IMG/VR virus record: IMGVR_UViG_3300023174_000561
Coordinates: 1-26,981 of that record
DNA length: 26,981 nucleotides
Reading direction: 5' to 3' (one strand)
Source: a virus
Shown here: in pieces, positions 1 to 7,594 of the stretch
Position numbering within the stretch: position 1 is the stretch's first letter
Layout: every line of letters begins with the position of its first letter
Notes under the pieces: model-generated
What the model was told of the DNA's origin: nothing
Database searches by the model: none
Seen by the model: only the letters and a program-made list of their open reading frames with translations
Program-made: the position numbers and the translations under genes

Positions 1-356
1 TCAACTATGAGGCATTGATGTGATAATATATTATTAGAAATATATTTATGATTATCTACAACCTCTAAAAATTCATAAACAGGATCATTATTTTCGTATT
101 CCTCTTTTTTTATTAAAGAAATATTATTCCAAAAAACATCACCGATTTTAGAATTTTTAGCGTATTTCCATTTTTTTGATGAAATCATAATCTTATGTTT
201 AGGAGTACAATTTAAAATTTCGCCATTAGAAAAATATAATTTTAATTTTTTATTATTTTTTCCAACAATTAACCCTTTGAAATCTTTAAACCCTTCATCA
301 GTTAAAATTTCAAAATCATTATTTTTATAAATTTTGTAATCGGATAAATCGGCCAT
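1..356 (-). CDS. C-intein of split terminase intein fused to C-terminal part of terminase large subunit (3' end outside window)
   Basis: The reading frame starts at ATG 356 and runs open to the window edge. Residues 1-114 look like the C-terminal part of an intein. They contain a block B-like stretch (TPKHKIM, residues 51-57), a block F-like stretch (VYEFLEVVDNHKY) and a block G ending in SHQ before Cys. From Cys115 the sequence reads CLIV followed by Asp/Glu, which fits the Walker B strand of a phage terminase large subunit. It continues the N-extein that ends in RGQSIN at position 1410. The gene lies one base after the stop of the GIY-YIG endonuclease gene. Trans-splicing to the N-intein at 1275-1409 would rebuild the packaging ATPase, which powers DNA entry into the prohead. 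The C-extein beyond Walker B, with the expected nuclease domain, is outside the window. Confidence 0.88.
   Translation of the reverse strand, partial: MADLSDYKIYKNNDFEILTDEGFKDFKGLIVGKNNKKLKLYFSNGEILNCTPKHKIMISSKKWKYAKNSKIGDVFWNNISLIKKEEYENNDPVYEFLEVVDNHKYISNNILSHQCLIV
15..356 (-). other. C-intein (114 aa) of atypically split terminase intein
   Basis: This fragment carries its own start codon and holds splicing blocks B, F and G. The matching block A lies about 900 bases upstream in another gene. Because block B is in the C-fragment, the break falls between blocks A and B, as in the known atypically split terminase inteins (AceL-TerL type). The last intein residue is Gln114 (codon 15-17, CAA) after His113, and the +1 residue is Cys. 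No homing endonuclease domain is present inside this part. Confidence 0.88.
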
Positions 357-357
357 T

Positions 358-1224
358 TTATTTTTTTCTATGTTTTCTCCCGCCACCTTTTATCCAGCCA
401 GTTGGAATATCTTGAGAAATGGGATGTCTTTTAATTTTATTTGTGGTCGGATCACATATAAAAATATATTTTTCTATACATTTTTTACCAGTGCCTTTTA
501 TCCATCCATCGGGTATAGGTATATCGGGATTATGTCTTTTAAAAATATTACTGATTTTGTTATAGATATAAATAGAACCCTTGCCTGATATTTTCGATAC
601 AAGTTCTTTATTGTTTTCACGGGATTTTAAAATACCATCTTTAATATTTTTTTTAGATTCTTCGGATCTTTTCATACCCCTGTGTTTGTCGGCCATTTTT
701 TTAATTTTTTCAGGGTTTTTATTAATTTTTAACATTCTTTCTTTATGTTTTTCTGGATTTTCTTTTATCCATTTTTTAATACCAATACTTTTTCTTGTAT
801 TTATTTCCGGATTATCAAAAACCTTTTCTCTCATCATTTTTTTATATTCTTCCGATTTCCATCTTTTTTTAAATCTTGCTGATATTTTTTTAATCGCTTT
901 TGATGACCATGCACAAGGCCCATAACCACCTTCTTTGATGTTATATGTATCATTTCTTTCTATAAATTCTAATGTTACTAATTTTTTTTCGGCGTCAAGT
1001 GCTTCTTGATATGTATTATAAAAATTTAATATTGTTTTTTTAAAATTTTCTATTCCATATTTTTTTATGGATCTTTTTAAATTAAGACCAGACCCCATAT
1101 AACCATCATCTATATTGTCTGTCCTATGGACTCCTATATAAATTTTACCGTTTTTAATATTTACAATTTCATATAAATAATTGTATTTTCTATTTATTTT
1201 TGGATCGTTTAAATGTTTCTTCAT
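358..1224 (-). CDS. Free-standing GIY-YIG homing endonuclease in the break of the split terminase intein
   Basis: The protein has 288 residues. The N-terminal GIY-YIG nuclease domain (about residues 15-100) shows YLY at 17-19, the YIG triplet at 29-31, the family stretch DGYMGSG at 40-46, a candidate catalytic Glu near residue 79 (AEKK) and YNIKEGG at 94-100. The middle is Lys-rich and helical, as in the modular DNA-binding tails of phage GIY-YIG enzymes. Two related C-terminal stretches (IPDGWIKG and IPTGWIKG) look like small repeated DNA-binding elements. The gene sits exactly between the two halves of the terminase, 47 bases after the N-part and 1 base before the C-part, all on one strand. 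The likely role is homing into intact or unsplit terminase intein alleles. The target site is not known. Confidence 0.88.
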   Translation of the reverse strand: MKKHLNDPKINRKYNYLYEIVNIKNGKIYIGVHRTDNIDDGYMGSGLNLKRSIKKYGIENFKKTILNFYNTYQEALDAEKKLVTLEFIERNDTYNIKEGGYGPCAWSSKAIKKISARFKKRWKSEEYKKMMREKVFDNPEINTRKSIGIKKWIKENPEKHKERMLKINKNPEKIKKMADKHRGMKRSEESKKNIKDGILKSRENNKELVSKISGKGSIYIYNKISNIFKRHNPDIPIPDGWIKGTGKKCIEKYIFICDPTTNKIKRHPISQDIPTGWIKGGGRKHRKK

Positions 1225-1236
1225 TATAAATACTTA
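1225..1236 (-). promoter_or_regulatory. TAAGTA-type box before the GIY-YIG gene
   Basis: TAAGTATTTATA lies directly against the endonuclease ATG, in the short gap after the N-terminal terminase gene. It matches the box seen before many other genes here, so the endonuclease may be transcribed on its own. Confidence 0.4.
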
Positions 1237-1271
1237 TACACGATATTTTATTATAGATGAATTTGCTTATA

Positions 1272-3011
1272 TCAATCATTTAAAACTATAAAATGTGGAG
1301 GTTCGTCTTGATTATTTTTTAACAATTCTTCTAGATCTTTTAGATTAATTTTAAACACTTCTTCTGTTTTTTTATCTTTTAATGTTACAATTGTATCACC
1401 AGCAACACAATTTATACTTTGACCTCTAACAGCAGAAGCAGAAGTAGAAGAAACTATAATACTTGACCCATTACTAAGATCGAATCCATTTTTTCTATTA
1501 GATTTTACAGCTGGTTTTAAATATACAGGCAATTCCTCAAAAGCCATTTTTATACGAGAGAATATTTCCATAGCAGTATCAGCCTTATTAGCCAATATAG
1601 CAACTTTTTTATATTCATGAAAGCATACTAACCATAAAGCATACATTGAAACAATTGTGCTATTGTGAGTAGGTATTAAACTTTTTCCACATAGATATAA
1701 AGAATCTGGACTATCTACGGTAATACATCTAACAGGAACACTTTCTATTTCTTTAATATCTTTTATATAAAAATATTGATTTCTTTTAGATGTTGACAAA
1801 TCAGTTTTTACAAATCTAGAACATTTAAAATCCGAACAAGTAACACATTCTCTTGGTTTAAAATATAGAATACCACATTTTTTATATTCTTTATCTTTAA
1901 TTTTAGGTATTTTTTCATTATATTTTACCTTATATCCTAAACTTTCTATCAATTCTTTTACTTGTAAAATTAAAGGTATATTAGTATTATAAAAAATAGC
2001 ACTTCCGTTTTTTTCAATATATCCATCAGAATCCATTAAACCTTTTAAAAGCTCCATTCTTTGATGTTTGGATGCTTTTAAAAATATATCAGGTATATGT
2101 TTATTTTTAAATAAATTATTAGTTCTTAAATGATAGTATAAAGAATTTTTTTTATCTTCGTTAGTTAAATTTACAAGAAAATTGTCTTTTTTATATTCTT
2201 TAACACTTATAATTTTATAAAAATCTAATTCTTTTATCTTTTTTAAAATAGAATCTATATCTCTTATTCCTATCGTTATTCTAGAATCATTCGAATGTCC
2301 ATCTCCTAACCACAAACCTAAAACATATGGATTTATAGGTAAATTCTTGTTATCATTATATAAACCATCTACACACGAAATTATACGATGATTTGGTTCT
2401 CCGCTTAATGTCGTTAAAGTTTTTAAAATTTCTTCTGTTGTTTTTGAACAACCTTTACTTTTTTTAGTTTTTCTATCATTTCTAGTTTCAGTAAACCAAA
2501 GATGTTCAGCATCAGCGATTATTTTTTCACCGTTATCAAATAATATTTCATAACATTTTCTATCGTGTAATATATCATGCGCTTTTGTTACGTTGTATAT
2601 ATTTCCGTCAGAACCATATATTTTATCTCCGGTTTTTAAATCTCCCATTTTTAAAAATCCATTTGGAGTTGGTATAGGAGTTTCAACAGAAAGAGCTTTT
2701 CCCATCTGTCTCGAAGCACATACCAACAATCTTCTTTCATCCTTTAAACTTTTTAATATCCTTTTTTGATATTTTCTAAGTTTAATTTTTATTTTGCCTT
2801 CGTCTAGATTTACAATATGAAAATGTCTTTCAGCAAAATGCAAAATACTTTTAGCACAAGTTCTGTTCTCATCAAACATTTCTTGGGTAAAAACAATTTT
2901 TGCGTTTTTATTTAAAAGGTTTTCATTGCCTTTATAATATCCACCATCAACCAAAATATTATCTTTATCAACTTCAGGTATTTCCGGTATAGGTGCTTTT
3001 TTTCTTGGCAT
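1272..3011 (-). CDS. Terminase large subunit, N-terminal part, with one complete intein and an N-intein
   Basis: The product has 579 residues in four parts. Residues 1-105 are the N-extein, ending in the Walker A start CASRQMGK. Residues 106-450 are a complete intein. Residues 451-534 resume the ATPase (STIVSMYALW ... ASAVRGQSIN), which restores a P-loop of the SRQMGKS type. Residues 535-579 are an N-intein (CVAGDTIVTLKD ...) followed by a stop. The rest of the terminase, starting at Walker B, is encoded separately at 1-356. The family (T4 gp17 type) drives ATP-dependent DNA packaging at the portal. The start is the only good ATG, one base after the upstream gp53-like gene. This gene alone cannot give a working ATPase because Walker B and the nuclease domain are missing. 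Confidence 0.93.
   Translation of the reverse strand: MPRKKAPIPEIPEVDKDNILVDGGYYKGNENLLNKNAKIVFTQEMFDENRTCAKSILHFAERHFHIVNLDEGKIKIKLRKYQKRILKSLKDERRLLVCASRQMGKALSVETPIPTPNGFLKMGDLKTGDKIYGSDGNIYNVTKAHDILHDRKCYEILFDNGEKIIADAEHLWFTETRNDRKTKKSKGCSKTTEEILKTLTTLSGEPNHRIISCVDGLYNDNKNLPINPYVLGLWLGDGHSNDSRITIGIRDIDSILKKIKELDFYKIISVKEYKKDNFLVNLTNEDKKNSLYYHLRTNNLFKNKHIPDIFLKASKHQRMELLKGLMDSDGYIEKNGSAIFYNTNIPLILQVKELIESLGYKVKYNEKIPKIKDKEYKKCGILYFKPRECVTCSDFKCSRFVKTDLSTSKRNQYFYIKDIKEIESVPVRCITVDSPDSLYLCGKSLIPTHNSTIVSMYALWLVCFHEYKKVAILANKADTAMEIFSRIKMAFEELPVYLKPAVKSNRKNGFDLSNGSSIIVSSTSASAVRGQSINCVAGDTIVTLKDKKTEEVFKINLKDLEELLKNNQDEPPHFIVLND
1275..1409 (-). other. N-intein (45 aa) of atypically split terminase intein
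   Basis: It begins with the block A signature CVAGDTIVTLKD directly after the terminase sequence RGQSIN and ends at the TGA at 1272-1274. No block B (TxxH) occurs before the stop; that block is found in the C-fragment at 15-356. The helix-like part KINLKDLEELL resembles the end of short N-inteins of the AceL-TerL kind. About 13 further residues follow that part. Confidence 0.88.
1662..2696 (-). other. Complete intein (345 aa) with LAGLIDADG endonuclease in terminase Walker A; class 3 features
   Basis: The intein starts with Ala (ALSVETPIPTPNGF) right after the terminase GK and ends PTHN before Ser. Local numbering shows block B as ADAEHLW with Trp67, block F as RCITVD with Cys324, and block G as PTHN with Thr343. 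Ala1 together with this W/C/T triad is the signature of class 3 inteins, which start splicing by attack of the block F Cys. Two LAGLIDADG-like motifs (VLGLWLGDG at 125-133 and LLKGLMDSDG at 216-225) mark an embedded homing endonuclease. Removing the intein joins GK to ST and rebuilds the P-loop. Confidence 0.9.
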
Positions 3012-3012
3012 T

Positions 3013-3372
3013 TTATCTATTTAGTTGTTTTTTTAATTCATTCAATACTATATGAACATAATCCGATTTTAAAATTTTTAACATTTTACCGTTTTCTGGA
3101 ATTTCTATTGGGTTTGATATTTGATTATATTCACAAACCAACCACCATAAATCAGTAGTATTATAAAATTTATAAGATATATAAGGCCAATTATCACCTT
3201 CTTTAATCTGATACTCATGATCTATGGTATTATCATTTGCAGGATAAACCGTAATATTTTTTAAAATGTTATAAAATGTTGTTTTTGTTTCAACATCATT
3301 ATAAACATTAAAAAAATTTTCAAATCTATATATCGAAAGATTTTTTATAGGATTTTGTATTCCGTCATTCAT
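3013..3372 (-). CDS. Baseplate wedge protein, gp53-like with LysM-type domain
   Basis: The product has 119 residues. The C-terminal half reads DHEYQIKEGDNWPYISYKFY, then TTDLWWLVCEYNQI, then a PxNGKMLKIL-type end. This is the layout of LysM-like modules in T4 gp53-type baseplate wedge proteins (YxVkxGD, WW, N.I.nP). T4 gp53 is longer, so this is a compact version. The gene ends one base before the terminase start and begins 5 bases after the tube-cap candidate, within the tail operon. An alternative is another small LysM baseplate protein. It probably helps close the hexagonal baseplate. Confidence 0.65.
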   Translation of the reverse strand: MNDGIQNPIKNLSIYRFENFFNVYNDVETKTTFYNILKNITVYPANDNTIDHEYQIKEGDNWPYISYKFYNTTDLWWLVCEYNQISNPIEIPENGKMLKILKSDYVHIVLNELKKQLNR

Positions 3373-3377
3373 ATTAT

Positions 3378-4598
3378 TTATGGTTTTAGTCCGGTGTTAA
3401 ATGAACCGCTCGACATAGATCCGCTAGCATCACCACCGCCGCTAGGTAATGGGTTTAGTCCTGTGGCATATCCGCTCCATAAATTACCACCGTTAGGTAT
3501 TGGTACGGCTGGTTTATCTTGTGTTAGTGTGGGTGTCATTATGCCTTCAGCTATGGATACGTCGAGTGGTTTTTTTTCAATAAACTTTTTAAATGTGTCT
3601 ATAGCATCTGCCGCGAACTGATTAACATCTTTACCTTCTTCTATAACATCTATTTTACTACCCCCCATAGTACCTTCAAATATATTAGAACTTTGACTCA
3701 GTAAAGATTGAAATGTTATTGATACACTATATCCTTCTGGTATTAATATATTACCATATTCTTTTAAAACTCTGGTTGTTCCGATACTTTTAATATCTAA
3801 TTTAGAAATAAAAGCAACAGGCATATAAATACCACCTTGATATACATTTTCGACCCTATATAGTTTGGGTGGCACATAACTCATAAAGGTTGTGCGAGTT
3901 TTTAAATTTTGAAAAGTTAATAATGTGACTAAGCTATAGTTTTTAAAGGCCGACTCGGTATCAATTGTATTATATAACGGAAAACTTATGGTAAGTGTTT
4001 CTGCACCAGATCCACCAAACTTTTTAACTTCTTCGGCTCCTACACCAGTAAAAAGATTTGATACTATATTTTTACCCATTACCGCATCCTGAACATTTTT
4101 TATAGCACCTCCTGCGATTGGTATATATTGAAGAGGATTTATTGCTCCAGCTATACCATCACCAAGCTCCATTAAACCTTCGGTAACACCTTTCATTGTC
4201 GTATCGGCTTCTTTATCCCATCTATTAGAAATAGATCGTAAACTATCATTATTTTTTATTAAGTGTGGAAATACATAATTAAATCCGGTTGGATTACCAG
4301 TATACATTGTTAAATAGGGGTCCATACTTTTATCTGTTGCAAATAATTCATTTTTTAATTGCATGGCTCTTTGAATATTTGTAATGGTTTGCCCCCATGT
4401 TAATTCATATTCCTTAACCATTACACTAGGAACCTCATCAGTATCCCCGCTAATTTTCCAAGGAAATGATTTTAAAACATTAATTAGAGATGAACTTCCA
4501 GCAGGTTTAGCCTTAGAATATGTAACATTTCCTATAAACGGTATAGCTATAGTAACTTCATCTATATGAAAAAGATCAAAATTATTTATAAATGCCAT
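3378..4598 (-). CDS. Baseplate tail-tube cap candidate (gp48/gp54-like)
   Basis: The product has 406 residues and no membrane segment that I trust. Residues about 200-310 contain a beta-rich stretch (ETLTISFPLYNT ... MPVAFISKLDIKSIG ... LIPEGYSVSITFQSLL) that resembles the C-terminal pattern of T4 gp48. In gp48 a position-specific beta strand is followed by an IP..F.LEI strand and a final SLL-type helix. The C-terminal ~90 residues are Pro/Gly/Ser-rich and end in repeated GSF/GSM-like runs, suggesting a flexible tail. The position between the tape-measure candidate and the gp53-like gene also fits a baseplate-tube junction protein. The family call rests on pattern and context only. Confidence 0.45.
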   Translation of the reverse strand: MAFINNFDLFHIDEVTIAIPFIGNVTYSKAKPAGSSSLINVLKSFPWKISGDTDEVPSVMVKEYELTWGQTITNIQRAMQLKNELFATDKSMDPYLTMYTGNPTGFNYVFPHLIKNNDSLRSISNRWDKEADTTMKGVTEGLMELGDGIAGAINPLQYIPIAGGAIKNVQDAVMGKNIVSNLFTGVGAEEVKKFGGSGAETLTISFPLYNTIDTESAFKNYSLVTLLTFQNLKTRTTFMSYVPPKLYRVENVYQGGIYMPVAFISKLDIKSIGTTRVLKEYGNILIPEGYSVSITFQSLLSQSSNIFEGTMGGSKIDVIEEGKDVNQFAADAIDTFKKFIEKKPLDVSIAEGIMTPTLTQDKPAVPIPNGGNLWSGYATGLNPLPSGGGDASGSMSSGSFNTGLKP

Positions 4599-4601
4599 AT
4601 T

Positions 4602-7568
4602 TTAAGCTATCCTTTCTATTGTAGAAGATCTCCACCAATCACTTCTAAGATCAAAAATAGGATCTCTTTTTCCGGTAGTATAACCACCATAGTCAGGAGA
4701 TTCGTTATTACTTGAATTAGATACTGAAATATTATTTACTGGTGTGTTTATATAAGATCCCCCGTTAGAATTTTCTTTTATTTCTTTTAATCCGGCTAAA
4801 AGAATATTTGTAAATTCTCCTAATTGTTTATTGATGTTTTCTTCTATTATACCACCACGTTTTAGGGCATAAACATCATCATCTTGATTTAAATATGTTC
4901 TTGTATTGTTTTCGGGGTTATAGTAATACTTTCCTTCTGATATATTAGAAATATTAGAGAATGGACTATCGGAAGAATCAAAAAAATCATCGGCTTTCTT
5001 TTCTTGCGGTGGTTTAAATTTTCTAAGCTGTTCCAATTTGGTCATAGATGCGCTATATCTAGTTGCACCGTCTTCCACATTAGAAGTTCTCGATTTTTCT
5101 TCTTCCTTATAATCATCCCAATATAAAGGATTCCACCCCTTACCTTTACTCTTAAGAAGTTCCAATTCTCTTTTATCAGATTCGTATATTTCTTTATTCT
5201 GTTTAATTTCCTTTAATAATTTTTCTTCTTCTTCTTTATATTTTCTGGTATAATCTTCTTCGTTATTATTTTCCCCGTATTCTTTTTTATATTTTTCTTT
5301 GGAAGCGTTTGCATCAGCTATAGCATTTTGCCTACGTTTTTCGGATTCTTCGGGTAAAACTTGTGTCTCATTAAAGGTATCATTTTCCTCTAAATATTCG
5401 GTCATTCCTAACCATTCGGCTACTTTATTTCTAAATCCAAAAGCAGAAGGAACCATTGATAAAAATTGTTTTCCAAAATTTCTTTTCATTAGTTTTTGGA
5501 ATCCTTGAACATCAAATTTTTTAACTGTGCCGTCAGCAGCTACAACATTAGTAGAATCATATAAACCCTTCATAAATCCGGTAACAAGACCAAGACCGGG
5601 TACACGTTCTAATTTTTGGAATGCTGTACCATAATCACCCCTATTAATCAAAGCATCAATACCTTCACCTAAAGATACAAACCATTCTAATAAAGGAATT
5701 TGTTTAAAAACATTTATCACTTTAGTACCAAAATTAACCAAACTGGTATTTTTATTTGCAATTTTTTCTTCCTTTGTTGCTCCTTCAGCATTCATATCGG
5801 TAAAAATGTTTAAAACATCAAGTCCAATAGCTATAGCCGTACCAACACCGGGAACAATCGATGCCAAACCAGATGCAATATTAAGAATACCGCTCATCCA
5901 GTCATCATTCGTAAAATCATCATAAGCAAATCCAAAACTTAATAGAGTACCTATTACCGGAAGAGCCTTTAATGTTGTTTTGCCTATTCCTTTAAAAATA
6001 GTACCTTTCAATTTAGGTAAAAACGATAATAATTTACCCAAACCCATTTTTTCTAATATTCCGGCTTCTTTTGTTAAAGTTTTTCCACCCAATTCTGCTG
6101 CTTCTTCGACTCCTTCTATGGCTAATTTTTCACCAGCAAGACCAGCAGCACTTGCAGTGCTTGTAACACTTTTACCCGCTACTTTAGCACCAATACTAGC
6201 AGCTTCTTTAGAACCAATACCTGCGATTTTTATTACAAGATCATCAAACATCGTAACACCTTTTTCTAAAAGATTTCCAAACTTTGTTAAAAGTGTACCC
6301 ATACCAGAAAAAGTTTCTCCAACTATTTTAAGACCACCTAAAATAGTCCATTTTTCTATTCCTTCGTATAGTTTTTCAAATCCATTTAAAAGCTCGTCAA
6401 ATGTTTTTATTTTTATACCTAATTTGTCTTCTAGCCAAGGTTTAACAAAACCATCCCAAACAGGACCGAGTAAAGCCATTAAAGCACCTCCCGCTAATAA
6501 TAATCCACCAAATTTTAATAAAGACCCCAACCATGACATTTGATTTTCATCACTAAGGGGATTTAACGAATCTTTTAAATTTTCAAGATTTGCTAAATCA
6601 AATAACCCTTTAAACATTTCAGAAGAAAATAAATCCGAGAATATGTTTTTAAATTGGTTTATAGTTTTTTCAGACAGAGAAATCTCAGGAACACTTTCTC
6701 CTATTTTTTTTTGTTCCAATCCTATACCGTTTGAACCTATATTGTTTTCGGTTGATGATGATAGTGCATCAGATAAAATCTTATCGAACATTGAAAAATA
6801 AGTCGATGTAAAAGATTTTATACTAAACATCGAGTCATTTATTTTTTCTAGCAATGTTCTATTTGAGGCTGTTTCTTCTATTAAGACTGTTATATTATTA
6901 GTTAATTCTTCAGAAAAATCATTTACTGTAAAATTTTTATTATCTACTGTTACCCTTTTGTCTTCTACAGGTTCTAATTGCTTTGTTATTTCTGATACCT
7001 TTTTATCTTCTACAGGTTCTAATTGCTTTGTTATTTCTTCTGAAATATCCTCAACCATAGGCATACTTCTAGCTTTTAATTTAGATGTTTTTCTCTTTCG
7101 AGATGGGGGTTCTACACTTTCTTTTAAATCTTGTGAATTTAAATTATTTTCTATATCTGAAATCTTTTTTTGTATTTTATCATTTAGATTAGTAAAATCT
7201 ATGTTAGGTAAAAATTTAAAATTTGAAAAATCGTTTAAAGATTGTCCTAATTTGTCGTAATAATTTTCTAATTTTGAAAAAAAAGGATTTACGATATCGT
7301 CTAATCTTTTGTCTATATTCCTACTTTTTTTATAACTTTCTATATCAATGATATCTGAAGATTTTTTAATATATGAATTGTTATTACTATTTTCTGAAAT
7401 TTTATCTTCTATTTTTTTATAAAAAGATTTATATTGATCAAAAAGCGGATTTATAACTTCTTTTTGAAATTGGTCACGAATAAGATACAATTGGTTTTCA
7501 TCAAACAGTATATTAGATATATCTGTATTGTTGTTACCAAAAATATTATTGAAATCAAAATCAGCCAT
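4602..7568 (-). CDS. Probable tail tape-measure protein
   Basis: This is the largest uninterrupted protein here (988 residues). The N-terminal third is charged and helical with Asn/Lys-rich coiled-coil-like stretches and a 15-residue tandem repeat (ITKQLEPVEDKKVSE). The middle has hydrophobic segments: GGLLLAGGALMALLG near residue 355 and a longer Gly/Ala-rich hydrophobic region near residues 530-590 (LPVIGTLLSFGFAYD and IVPGVGTAIAIGLDVL). A further charged helical region and a Ser/Asn-rich C-terminus follow. Long helical proteins with internal hydrophobic segments, lying just downstream of the tail chaperone-like genes, are typical of tape-measure proteins, which set tail length and may enter the host membrane. 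T4 gp29 is 590 residues, so the tail may be longer. Another large baseplate or virion protein remains possible. Confidence 0.6.
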   Translation of the reverse strand: MADFDFNNIFGNNNTDISNILFDENQLYLIRDQFQKEVINPLFDQYKSFYKKIEDKISENSNNNSYIKKSSDIIDIESYKKSRNIDKRLDDIVNPFFSKLENYYDKLGQSLNDFSNFKFLPNIDFTNLNDKIQKKISDIENNLNSQDLKESVEPPSRKRKTSKLKARSMPMVEDISEEITKQLEPVEDKKVSEITKQLEPVEDKRVTVDNKNFTVNDFSEELTNNITVLIEETASNRTLLEKINDSMFSIKSFTSTYFSMFDKILSDALSSSTENNIGSNGIGLEQKKIGESVPEISLSEKTINQFKNIFSDLFSSEMFKGLFDLANLENLKDSLNPLSDENQMSWLGSLLKFGGLLLAGGALMALLGPVWDGFVKPWLEDKLGIKIKTFDELLNGFEKLYEGIEKWTILGGLKIVGETFSGMGTLLTKFGNLLEKGVTMFDDLVIKIAGIGSKEAASIGAKVAGKSVTSTASAAGLAGEKLAIEGVEEAAELGGKTLTKEAGILEKMGLGKLLSFLPKLKGTIFKGIGKTTLKALPVIGTLLSFGFAYDDFTNDDWMSGILNIASGLASIVPGVGTAIAIGLDVLNIFTDMNAEGATKEEKIANKNTSLVNFGTKVINVFKQIPLLEWFVSLGEGIDALINRGDYGTAFQKLERVPGLGLVTGFMKGLYDSTNVVAADGTVKKFDVQGFQKLMKRNFGKQFLSMVPSAFGFRNKVAEWLGMTEYLEENDTFNETQVLPEESEKRRQNAIADANASKEKYKKEYGENNNEEDYTRKYKEEEEKLLKEIKQNKEIYESDKRELELLKSKGKGWNPLYWDDYKEEEKSRTSNVEDGATRYSASMTKLEQLRKFKPPQEKKADDFFDSSDSPFSNISNISEGKYYYNPENNTRTYLNQDDDVYALKRGGIIEENINKQLGEFTNILLAGLKEIKENSNGGSYINTPVNNISVSNSSNNESPDYGGYTTGKRDPIFDLRSDWWRSSTIERIA
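6951..7040 (-). repeat. Two-copy 45-bp tandem repeat inside the tape-measure candidate
   Basis: The units are 6951-6995 and 6996-7040. A 33-base core (6961-6993 and 7006-7038) is identical in both. It encodes two in-frame 15-residue units containing ITKQLEPVEDK in the charged N-terminal region. This is probably a recent in-frame duplication. Confidence 0.9.
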
Positions 7569-7573
7569 TTTAA

Positions 7574-7581
7574 ATATTTAT
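7574..7581 (-). promoter_or_regulatory. T4-late-like ATAAATAT box before tape-measure candidate
   Basis: ATAAATAT ends 5 bases before the ATG at 7568, in a 26-base gap. It resembles the T4 late promoter core TATAAATA. Confidence 0.35.
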
Positions 7582-7594
7582 GGCTAGAAAGTAG

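Noticed and set aside
370-925. Two plus-strand open frames opposite the GIY-YIG gene
   Set aside because: Phe/Ser-rich shadows of a Lys-rich gene, without promoter-like boxes or family motifs.
1-3011. Terminase broken by a simple nonsense or frameshift mutation (pseudogene)
   Set aside because: Both fragments end and begin at intein parts with intact splicing motifs, and a complete nuclease gene lies exactly between them. That is an ordered arrangement and not decay.
5980-6543. 187-residue plus-strand open frame opposite the tape-measure candidate
   Set aside because: It is a shadow of the coding strand: Pro/Ser-rich, no box or start context, and inside a well-supported gene.
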